A DNA stretch of 5,890 nucleotides from Clostridiales bacterium (GTDB lineage Bacteria; Bacillota_A; Clostridia; Oscillospirales; Acutalibacteraceae). Below the pieces are notes generated by a model. It searched no databases and was not told the DNA's origin. It was given only the letters and a program-made list of their open reading frames with translations. Of this stretch, positions 1-5,606 are shown piece by piece. Each line of letters opens with the position of its first letter. Within the stretch, counting starts at the first letter, position 1. The DNA is taken from assembly GCA_009774735.1 (NCBI GenBank), contig VSOH01000105.1, positions 1 through 5,890 on the forward strand, written 5' to 3'. A program made the position numbers and the translations under genes.

Positions 1-6
1 TAATTA

Positions 7-50
7 AACCCTCCTGATGTCTATTTTACATCAAGAGGGTTCTTTTTTCT
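7..50 (+). terminator. Rho-independent terminator of an upstream gene, possibly bidirectional
   Basis: A 7-bp outer stem (AACCCTC at 7-13 with GAGGGTT at 35-41) and a 6-bp inner stem (TGATGT at 15-20 with ACATCA at 28-33) are separated by a single C/A mismatch and enclose a 7-nt loop. The hairpin is followed by CTTTTTTCT at 42-50. The U-run lies on the plus-strand side, so the main job is to end a plus-strand gene that lies left of the window. Read on the minus strand the stem is followed by TTTAATTA, a weaker U-tract, so it could also stop the convergent rodA transcript, which has no better terminator between its stop codon and this hairpin. Confidence 0.88.
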
Positions 51-112
51 ATTGTCCATTTTTTACGGACTTGTTCAGAATTCCCTTTGGGTGTTTTGCT
101 TTGCTAATGTTA

Positions 113-1261
113 TCAGCCTGCATAAAGCAGTGATTTGTTTTGTGCTTTTGAAAATCTGTAAACGCTCATTTCAATACCGAGTGCAAGGTAAATACACAGT
201 GATGATGATCCGCCTGCCGAGAATAAAGGCAGTGTGATACCGATACAGGGAAGTATTGAAAGCTCCATTCCTATATTGATGAAAATCTGAGCAAAGAGCA
301 TAACGGCAATACCGCTGCACATTAAGTAGCCCACATTATCTCTTGCTTTAAGTCCTGTAGAAATAACTCTTACAACTAAAACGGTTAATATAACGATAAC
401 GGCAAGTGTGCCTATGTAACCGAATTCCTCACCGGCAACGGATAAAATCATATCGCTTTCATTAACCGGAACCTGTCTGCTTTGGGTCATTGTACCGTTT
501 AAAAAGCCCTGACCCAGCCAGCCGCCGCTGCCCATAGCAATTTTGCCGTTTGTCTGCTGATAAAGTGTATCTGCATACTGTTCGGGATAAAATAATGCAG
601 TAATTCTTTCACGCTGAATACCGTCAATGATATTAAGCTTCCACGCAGCCGCAAAAGCAACGACTATTGCACAAATTCCTGCGATAAAGTAACCGATATG
701 TACCTTTGCAAAAAACAGCATTCCGATAAATATAATCAAAAATACCAACGCTGAGCCTGCATCACCTGTTGCAATAACAAGTGCAACGGGTATAGCACCG
801 TGTATAACGAGCGGTACGATTGTTTTAAGTCGGTTAATATGATTTTTAACCATATCAAGGTGATAGGAAAAGCTGATGATAAATCCAACCTTAAGCAGCT
901 CACTGGTCTGGAATGTGAAAAATCCAAGATTAAGCCATGAACGGGCATCCTGTCTGCTTTCATTAACCGCCACACCAAAGAACATCGTAATAATCATCAG
1001 TAATATGCATCCGCCTGCAATGATTGGCCATAGCTTTGATATGATTTCATAGTCAATGTTGCATACAATCAAAGCAAAAATTATACCTCCAGCAACTGAA
1101 ATCAGAGTGCTTCTGACGTCGCTTGTAATAATTTTGCCTTCAGTCAATTTTGAAAAGGTTGCACTGTAAATGAGCGTCAGTCCGTAGGCTGAGCCTATTA
1201 ATGCAGTAATCATTGTTACAAAATCAAGACCGCCGAAAAATCCTATTCTTTTTTGCTCCAT
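113..1261 (-). CDS. rodA: RodA/FtsW-family SEDS peptidoglycan polymerase (RodA-like)
   Basis: Multi-pass membrane glycosyltransferase of the SEDS family, which polymerises lipid II into glycan strands together with a class B penicillin-binding protein. The 382-residue product fits RodA (about 360-420 residues) and is hydrophobic throughout, with roughly ten membrane segments. Family signatures appear in order: FQTSELLK (117-124), GDAGSAL (166-172, matching the usual PDLGTA), GWLGQG (247-252), the loop PVNESD (265-270), GEEFGYIG (277-284), NIGMELSILP (329-338) and SAGGSSSL (348-355). D270 aligns with the Asp shown to be essential in RodA. The start is fixed by GGAGG five bases upstream (complement of 1267-1271). 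It is the only minus-strand gene here and stands alone, without mreBCD or a PBP gene beside it. RodA is favoured over FtsW because of the short N-terminus and the absence of division genes, but a sporulation-type paralogue cannot be excluded. The PVNESD loop departs from the usual PExxTD. Confidence 0.9.
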   Translation of the reverse strand: MEQKRIGFFGGLDFVTMITALIGSAYGLTLIYSATFSKLTEGKIITSDVRSTLISVAGGIIFALIVCNIDYEIISKLWPIIAGGCILLMIITMFFGVAVNESRQDARSWLNLGFFTFQTSELLKVGFIISFSYHLDMVKNHINRLKTIVPLVIHGAIPVALVIATGDAGSALVFLIIFIGMLFFAKVHIGYFIAGICAIVVAFAAAWKLNIIDGIQRERITALFYPEQYADTLYQQTNGKIAMGSGGWLGQGFLNGTMTQSRQVPVNESDMILSVAGEEFGYIGTLAVIVILTVLVVRVISTGLKARDNVGYLMCSGIAVMLFAQIFINIGMELSILPCIGITLPLFSAGGSSSLCIYLALGIEMSVYRFSKAQNKSLLYAG

Positions 1262-1293
1262 TGCAACCTCCTTTACACTTTTTTATATATTAT

Positions 1294-1322
1294 ATTAAAA
1301 TACATATTGCTTTTCAAGTCAA
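1294..1322 (-). promoter_or_regulatory. Probable sigma-A-type promoter of rodA
   Basis: On the minus strand TTGACT (1322-1317) is followed after 17 bp by TTTAAT (1299-1294). Each hexamer matches the housekeeping consensus at five of six positions and the spacing is ideal. Transcription would begin near 1287, giving a leader of about 25 nt that includes the GGAGG ribosome binding site. The whole gap is very AT-rich, so chance matches to the -10 are easy, but the TTGACT is less easily explained by composition. Confidence 0.6.
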
Positions 1323-1324
1323 TA

Positions 1325-1352
1325 TTAAATTTATGTATATATTGTTAAATTT
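1325..1352. repeat. Direct repeat TTAAATTT between divergent promoters
   Basis: TTAAATTT occurs at 1325-1332 and again at 1345-1352, with starts 20 bp apart, about two helical turns. Both copies lie between the -35 region of rodA and that of fhs. They may act as UP-element-like A/T tracts for either promoter or as a paired protein site, but in DNA this AT-rich a repeat of eight A/T bases may be chance. Confidence 0.3.
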
Positions 1353-1356
1353 GGTG

Positions 1357-1385
1357 TTTAATTATTTATAAAAGTATGATATAAT
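1357..1385 (+). promoter_or_regulatory. Extended -10 promoter of the fhs-tsaE-tsaB-rpiB operon
   Basis: A perfect TATAAT at 1380-1385 is preceded by TG at 1377-1378, which forms the full extended -10 element TGnTATAAT. The -35 region, 17 bp upstream (TTTAAT, 1357-1362), is poor, as is usual for extended -10 promoters. Initiation near 1392 would leave a leader of about 24 nt carrying AAGGAG (1402-1407). That is too short for a riboswitch or attenuator, so control, if any, should act on initiation. Confidence 0.72.
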
Positions 1386-1415
1386 ACCATAACAAAGAAT
1401 TAAGGAGTATGACTT

Positions 1416-3083
1416 ATGTTAACTGATATTGAAATAGCTCAGCAGGCAAAGATGAAAAAAATAACAGACGTTGCAGCTTCAATCGGCATTACTGAGAATG
1501 AGCTGGAGCCATACGGTCATTATAAGGCTAAAATCAATGACAGCCTGTTTGACAGACTTAAGGAAAAAAAAGACGGAAAGTTAATTCTTGTTACCGCTGT
1601 TAACCCTACTCCTGCAGGTGAGGGTAAAACAACCGTATCAATCGGTCTTGGTCAGGGTATGTGCAGGCTTGGCAAAAATGCGGTTATTGCACTTCGTGAG
1701 CCATCACTGGGTCCTGTGTTCGGTATTAAGGGCGGTGCTGCAGGCGGCGGTTATTCACAGGTTGTGCCAATGGAGGATATTAATCTTCATTTTACAGGTG
1801 ATATGCATGCTATTACCAGTGCCAATAATCTGATGTGTGCTGTTCTTGATAATCATATTCAGCAGGGTAACGAGCTTGGAATTGACCAGAGAAGGGTGCT
1901 TGTTAAACGCTGTCTTGATATGAATGACAGAGCTTTAAGAAATATAGTCTGCTCTCTTGGCGGTAAGCTCAATGGTATTCCGCGTGAGGATCATTTTATC
2001 ATTACTGTTGCCAGTGAGGTTATGGCAATACTTTGTCTGAGTGAGGATTTGTTTGACTTAAAACGCAGACTCGGAAATATTCTTGTTGCTTATACCTATG
2101 ACGGTGCACCTGTTTATTGTAAGGATATTAAAGCAGACGGTGCTATGACTGTTCTGCTTAAGGATGCAATTAAACCCAACCTTGTTCAGACTCTTGAAAA
2201 TACTCCTGCAATTATGCACGGCGGTCCCTTTGCAAATATTGCACACGGCTGTAACTCAATCCGTGCTACAAAGACAGCCTTAAAGCTTGGTGATTACTGT
2301 ATAACTGAGGCAGGCTTCGGTTCTGATTTGGGTGCTGAAAAGTTCCTTGACATCAAGTGCCGTTTTGCAGGCTTAAAGCCAAGCTGTATTGTTTTGGTAT
2401 CTACTGTCCGTTCAATGAAATATAACGGCGGTGTACCGAAAACAGAGCTTATCGGTGAAAATATGGAAGCACTTGAAAAAGGCAGTGTTAACCTTGGTGC
2501 TCATATTGATAATCTTAAAAAATTCGGTGTTCCCGTGGTTGTTGCAATCAATCATTTCTATGCCGATACGGATAAGGAAATTGATTTTGTTAAGTCCTTC
2601 TGTGAAAGCAAGGGTGCAGATTTTGCAGTTACAAAATGCTTTGCTGAGGGCGGAGAGGGCTCAAAGGAGCTTGCTGAAAAGGTTATTGATGCCTGTGAAA
2701 AGGAAAGTGATTTCCACCACCTCTATGACCTTGATATGCCTCTTTATGACAAGGTTGAAACGATTGCACGAGAAATTTACGGTGCAGACGGTGTTGATTA
2801 TACGAAAGAGGCTAAAAAAAGCATTGATGAGTTTATTGCTCTCGGTGCTGATAAAATCCCTGTTTGTATGGCGAAAACACAGTATAGTCTTAGTGATAAT
2901 CCGACACAGCTTGGCAGACCTGAGAATTTCAGAATTACTGTTTCATCTGCTTCGCTGTCAAACGGTGCAGGCTTTATAGTATTGCAGACCGGCTCAATTA
3001 TGACAATGCCGGGTCTTTCAAAGGCTCCTGCGGCTTATAGAATTGATATTGATGAAAACGGAAATACAGTAGGTCTTTTCTGA
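1416..3083 (+). CDS. fhs: Formate--tetrahydrofolate ligase (10-formyl-THF synthetase)
   Basis: Cytoplasmic ligase (EC 6.3.4.3) joining formate to tetrahydrofolate with ATP to give 10-formyl-THF, used for purine synthesis and Met-tRNA formylation and, in acetogens, in the Wood-Ljungdahl methyl branch. The 555 residues match the usual length of about 555-560. The ATP-binding loop TPAGEGKTT is at 65-73, the block REPSLGPVFGIKGG at 94-107, and the first family signature GIKGGAAGGGY at 103-113. FTGDMHAI follows at 126-133. The second signature region reads VSTVRSMKYNGG (328-339), where VATVRALKxHGG is typical. The C-terminal MTMPGLSKAPAA (529-540) is also characteristic. The start is set by AAGGAG at 1402-1407, eight bases before ATG. 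It heads an operon and its stop overlaps the tsaE start by one base (TGATG). Whether it serves acetogenesis or only biosynthesis cannot be told: no other Wood-Ljungdahl gene is visible. Confidence 0.98.
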   Translation: MLTDIEIAQQAKMKKITDVAASIGITENELEPYGHYKAKINDSLFDRLKEKKDGKLILVTAVNPTPAGEGKTTVSIGLGQGMCRLGKNAVIALREPSLGPVFGIKGGAAGGGYSQVVPMEDINLHFTGDMHAITSANNLMCAVLDNHIQQGNELGIDQRRVLVKRCLDMNDRALRNIVCSLGGKLNGIPREDHFIITVASEVMAILCLSEDLFDLKRRLGNILVAYTYDGAPVYCKDIKADGAMTVLLKDAIKPNLVQTLENTPAIMHGGPFANIAHGCNSIRATKTALKLGDYCITEAGFGSDLGAEKFLDIKCRFAGLKPSCIVLVSTVRSMKYNGGVPKTELIGENMEALEKGSVNLGAHIDNLKKFGVPVVVAINHFYADTDKEIDFVKSFCESKGADFAVTKCFAEGGEGSKELAEKVIDACEKESDFHHLYDLDMPLYDKVETIAREIYGADGVDYTKEAKKSIDEFIALGADKIPVCMAKTQYSLSDNPTQLGRPENFRITVSSASLSNGAGFIVLQTGSIMTMPGLSKAPAAYRIDIDENGNTVGLF

Positions 3084-3514
3084 TGAAAGAATATATTACA
3101 AATTCCTATGAGGAAACTGTTGCACTTGGTGAACGTATAGCAAAGGCTTTGCCCAAAGGCAGTGTAGTTGCATTTATAGGCGGGCTTGGTATGGGAAAAA
3201 CTGCCTTTACCACAGGCTTTGCCGAGGGGCTTGGTATTGATGCGGATGTGTCATCACCAACCTTTGCCATCTGCAATACCTATATTGGTGGCGAAAATAC
3301 ACTTTATCATTTTGATATGTACCGTGTTGACGGCTGGGATGACCTTTATTCCACGGGCTTTTTTGATTTTCTTGAAACAGACGGCTATATGTCCATTGAG
3401 TGGAGTGAAAATGTTTACGGTGCTTTGCCTGATGATGCACTGATTGTAGAGATTTCTAAGCTTAGTGATGATACAAGACAGTTTAAAATTTATAAAAAGT
3501 ATGAGGAAGAATAA
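3083..3514 (+). CDS. tsaE: tRNA t6A37 biosynthesis ATPase TsaE
   Basis: Small cytoplasmic P-loop ATPase (YjeE family, here 143 residues; family about 140-160) that binds the TsaB-TsaD heterodimer and is needed for its turnover when threonylcarbamoyl is moved onto A37 of tRNAs reading ANN codons. The Walker A loop GGLGMGKT is at 33-40. SSPTF at 57-61 is the family's switch-like motif, followed by YHFDMYR (75-81, with D78) and IEWSEN (105-110), which carries the conserved Glu-Trp. The ATG overlaps the fhs stop codon as TGATG, and only a poor ribosome binding site precedes it, so translation is probably coupled to fhs. Its stop overlaps tsaB in the same manner (TAATG). All expected motifs are intact. 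Synonyms are yjeE and ydiB. Confidence 0.97.
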   Translation: MKEYITNSYEETVALGERIAKALPKGSVVAFIGGLGMGKTAFTTGFAEGLGIDADVSSPTFAICNTYIGGENTLYHFDMYRVDGWDDLYSTGFFDFLETDGYMSIEWSENVYGALPDDALIVEISKLSDDTRQFKIYKKYEEE

Positions 3515-4185
3515 TGCTTTTATCTGTTGATTCCTCGGCGGTTACGGCGTCAGTTGCCTTGACCGACGGTGAAAAGGTAATTAAAAGTGAATTTATTAAT
3601 GCAGGGCTTACCCATAGTGAAACTCTTTTGCCTATGATTAAACGAGTTATGGAGGGTTACAGTATTGATGAGCTGGAGGCAATTGCCGTTACGGCAGGTC
3701 CCGGTTCTTTTACAGGTGTCAGAATAGGCGTTGCCACCGTTAAGGGGCTTGCTTTTAATAAGGATATACCCTGCATTTCTGTTTCTGTTTTAGAGGCGAT
3801 TGCACATAATTTCTGTGATGAGGATTGTATTGTGTGTGCAGTTATGGATGCAAGACGTATGCAGTTTTATAATGCTTTGTTTGAGGTGAAGAATGGTGTT
3901 GTTAACCGCCTTTGTGATGACAGGGCAATATCAATTGATGATTTGAGAAAAGAGCTTACCGATTATGAAAAAATAATTGCAGCAGGTGACGGTGCAGAAT
4001 TATTTTTTGAAAATATCGGGCTCGATACTGTTGTTTTGGCTGACGAGAAAAAACGATACCAGAATGGTGTCGGTGTTTCAAAAGCAGCTTTAAATAAAGA
4101 AAAAATTTCAGCAGCAGCTTTAATGCCTGTCTATTTAAGGATGAGTCAGGCGGAGCGTGAGCTGAAATTGAAAAAAGGAGAATAA
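3514..4185 (+). CDS. tsaB: tRNA t6A37 threonylcarbamoyltransferase complex dimerisation subunit TsaB
   Basis: Non-catalytic partner (YeaZ family) that dimerises with TsaD and, with TsaE, supports transfer of threonylcarbamoyl to tRNA A37. The protein has 223 residues, near the family norm of about 220-240. Its ASKHA-type fold opens with MLLSVDSS (D6), then HSETLLP (34-40), the hallmark AGPGSFTGVR (61-70) and MDARRMQFYNA (111-121). The C-terminal PVYLRMSQAE (205-214) is typical. TsaD-type metal-binding histidines (HxxxH) are absent, which separates it from the catalytic paralogue. The start overlaps the tsaE stop (TAATG) with GAGGA a few bases upstream inside tsaE. It ends with tandem TAATAA stops. 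Firmicutes often continue with rimI and tsaD; here rpiB follows instead. Confidence 0.96.
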   Translation: MLLSVDSSAVTASVALTDGEKVIKSEFINAGLTHSETLLPMIKRVMEGYSIDELEAIAVTAGPGSFTGVRIGVATVKGLAFNKDIPCISVSVLEAIAHNFCDEDCIVCAVMDARRMQFYNALFEVKNGVVNRLCDDRAISIDDLRKELTDYEKIIAAGDGAELFFENIGLDTVVLADEKKRYQNGVGVSKAALNKEKISAAALMPVYLRMSQAERELKLKKGE

Positions 4186-4189
4186 TAAA

Positions 4190-4639
4190 ATGATTGCAAT
4201 CGGAAGTGACCACGCAGGCTTTCCGCTCAAGGAGGAAATCCGTAAGTATTTGGAAGAAAAAAATATTGATTACATAGACGTAGGATGTTATACGCCTGAA
4301 CGTTTTGATTACGCAATTTCTGCACAAAAGGCTTGTGACAAGGTTGTATCGGGTGAGTGTGACAAGGCAATTCTTTGCTGCGGAACAGGTGTCGGTATTT
4401 CTATGGCAGCGAATAAGGTTAAGGGCATTCGTGCCTGCTGCTGCAGTGACTGGTTCAGTGCAAAATATACCCGTGCCCATAATGATGCCAATGTGCTTTG
4501 CATGGGCGACAGAGTTATTGGCGCAGGCTTGGCAATTGAGCTTGTGGACACTTTCCTTAACACAGAGTTCGAGGGCGGACGCCACGCTGCAAGAGTTGAC
4601 CAGATTATGGCAATTGAAAAGGGCGAAAAATTATATTGA
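4190..4639 (+). CDS. rpiB: Ribose-5-phosphate isomerase B (RpiB/LacAB family)
   Basis: Cytoplasmic aldose-ketose isomerase of the non-oxidative pentose phosphate pathway, interconverting ribulose-5-P and ribose-5-P. The 149 residues match the family (about 145-150). The phosphate/ring-opening region GSDHAG is at 5-10, the catalytic-Cys loop CGTGVGIS at 64-71 (C64 equals the catalytic Cys of E. coli RpiB), AANK at 73-76, the active-site HNDANV at 97-102 and FEGGRHAAR at 127-135. AAGGAG (4175-4180), nine bases before ATG, sets the start, 4 nt after the tsaB stop. Oddities: the usual DYP after the ER pair reads DYA (40-42), and three cysteines run together at 83-85. Family members acting on allose-6-P or galactose-6-P look similar, but no sugar transporter or LacA/LacB partner is adjacent, so the ribose role is preferred. 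Last gene before the terminator. Confidence 0.94.
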   Translation: MIAIGSDHAGFPLKEEIRKYLEEKNIDYIDVGCYTPERFDYAISAQKACDKVVSGECDKAILCCGTGVGISMAANKVKGIRACCCSDWFSAKYTRAHNDANVLCMGDRVIGAGLAIELVDTFLNTEFEGGRHAARVDQIMAIEKGEKLY

Positions 4640-4653
4640 TTTATCAAAGTTAG

Positions 4654-4695
4654 GCATTAAAGATTTATTCGTATTTCTTTAATGCTTTATTTTTT
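4654..4695 (+). terminator. Rho-independent terminator of the fhs operon
   Basis: GCATTAAAGA (4654-4663) pairs perfectly with TCTTTAATGC (4676-4685) around a 12-nt loop, and is followed by TTTATTTTTT (4686-4695). The stem is AT-rich, so termination may be incomplete, but its place 14 nt after the rpiB stop and the U-tract make the assignment good. Confidence 0.82.
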
Positions 4696-4707
4696 ATTAA
4701 ATTTAAA

Positions 4708-4736
4708 TTTACTATTGAAAAAATTTTCTTTATAAT
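4708..4736 (+). promoter_or_regulatory. Candidate promoter of the methyltransferase-dprA unit
   Basis: TTTACT (4708-4713) and a perfect TATAAT (4731-4736) are 17 bp apart. Initiation near 4743 would give an 80-nt leader. An overlapping alternative, TTGAAA (4715-4720) with TAATAT (4738-4743), also has 17-bp spacing, so the exact promoter is uncertain. The rest of the leader (4744-4812) shows no clear hairpin, riboswitch or ORF. Confidence 0.5.
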
Positions 4737-4812
4737 GTAATATATTATAAATAATAAATACAGTAAGTGATTTCTTTAAACAAATGTAAAAAAATTATTT
4801 GCTTTATCCTTC

Positions 4813-4817
4813 AGGAG
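4813..4817 (+). promoter_or_regulatory. Ribosome binding site that decides the methyltransferase start
   Basis: AGGAG lies 6 nt before ATG at 4824. The same frame is open further upstream to a GTG at 4767, but that codon has no ribosome binding site and the added 19 residues resemble translated AT-rich leader, so 4824 is the better start. Confidence 0.85.
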
Positions 4818-4823
4818 TTAAGT

Positions 4824-5606
4824 ATGGAAAAAATCACAGGTAAAAATAATGATTTAATAAAGAGCGTCAAAAAGCTACTTTCCTCCTCTAAGGAACGCAG
4901 GGTGAACAACTCCTTCGTACTCGAGGGAGCAAGGCTGGTTTTTGATGCTCTTAATTCTTTGTGCCGTATTAAATGCTTTCTTGTGACAGAAAGTGCATAC
5001 GATAAATATCGTGAACAGTGTGATGAAATTATAAACCGTGCCGAAAAATCTTATCTGATTTCAGATGAAATTTCTGTGAAACTCAGTGAAACTGAAAATG
5101 CACAGGGAATTTTCGCTGTTTTTGGGATTGAGGAAAAAACGGTTGATTTTAAAGCAGACGGAAAATATATTGCACTTGATAACGTACAGGATCCGGGTAA
5201 TCTCGGTACAATTCTTCGCACTGCCGAGGCTCTTGGCATTGACGGGATTATCATCGGCGGCGGCTGTGATCTTTATAATCCAAAGGTGCTCAGGGCTACA
5301 ATGGGGGCAGTGTTCAGGGTTAACACAATTCGATGCAGTGATGCGGCAGAGGTTTTGGCATCACTTAAGGCACAGAATTTTAAGATTTATGCCACATCAC
5401 CAAGCAGCTCTGCAAAGCCTATTACAGATGCTGATTTTTCCGGCGGAGGTATTTGTGTTATCGGCAACGAGGCTAACGGAATATCCGATAGGGTGTCAGA
5501 GCTTGCTGATGATTTAATAACAATTAAAATGCTCGGCAGAGCTGAAAGTCTGAACGCTTCCGTAGCGGCATCTATAACGATGTGGGAGATGCTGAGAAAT
5601 GAGTGA
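4824..5606 (+). CDS. SpoU/TrmH-family RNA 2'-O-ribose methyltransferase
   Basis: AdoMet-dependent SPOUT-class enzyme that methylates a ribose 2'-OH in RNA. From the ATG at 4824 it has 260 residues. An N-terminal substrate-binding domain, containing FVLEGARLV (31-39), precedes the knotted catalytic domain. Motif 1 is LDNVQDPGNLGTILRTAEA (118-136), with N126 and R132. Motif 2 is VIGNEANGIS (212-221), and motif 3 is ESLNASVAASI (241-251). All three SpoU motifs are intact. The likeliest target is rRNA: the architecture resembles RlmB and Bacillus YsgA (RlmP, which forms Gm2553 in the 23S rRNA A-loop), but the substrate cannot be fixed from this sequence, and a TsnR-like or tRNA-directed role remains possible. 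It has its own candidate promoter, and its last 8 bp overlap dprA, so the two are probably co-transcribed. Confidence 0.93.
   Translation: MEKITGKNNDLIKSVKKLLSSSKERRVNNSFVLEGARLVFDALNSLCRIKCFLVTESAYDKYREQCDEIINRAEKSYLISDEISVKLSETENAQGIFAVFGIEEKTVDFKADGKYIALDNVQDPGNLGTILRTAEALGIDGIIIGGGCDLYNPKVLRATMGAVFRVNTIRCSDAAEVLASLKAQNFKIYATSPSSSAKPITDADFSGGGICVIGNEANGISDRVSELADDLITIKMLGRAESLNASVAASITMWEMLRNE

Noticed and set aside
52..237. Small plus-strand frame antisense to the rodA 3' end
   Set aside because: It lacks a ribosome binding site, starts within the run-out of the 7-50 terminator, and overlaps the conserved rodA C-terminus in antisense.
1386..1415. Tetrahydrofolate or other riboswitch ahead of fhs
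   Set aside because: The leader from the extended -10 promoter to the ATG is only about 24 nt, too short for any known riboswitch, and no conserved stem is visible.
2431..2979. Open frame of 182 codons in the +1 shifted frame of fhs
   Set aside because: It is a shadow of the fhs reading frame; the fhs frame carries all family motifs through this stretch.
4084..4123. Direct repeat GCAGCTTTAA at 4084-4093 and 4114-4123
   Set aside because: Both copies lie in the tsaB coding region and encode Ala/Leu-rich stretches in the intact family C-terminus; best explained by codon use.
3956..4585. Long minus-strand open frame across tsaB and rpiB
   Set aside because: It is antisense to two well-supported genes, its translation resembles no family, and it has no ribosome binding site or promoter of note.
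4767..4823. N-terminal extension of the methyltransferase from a GTG at 4767
   Set aside because: No ribosome binding site precedes it, the extra 19 residues look like translated AT-rich leader, and the ATG at 4824 has AGGAG at the right distance.
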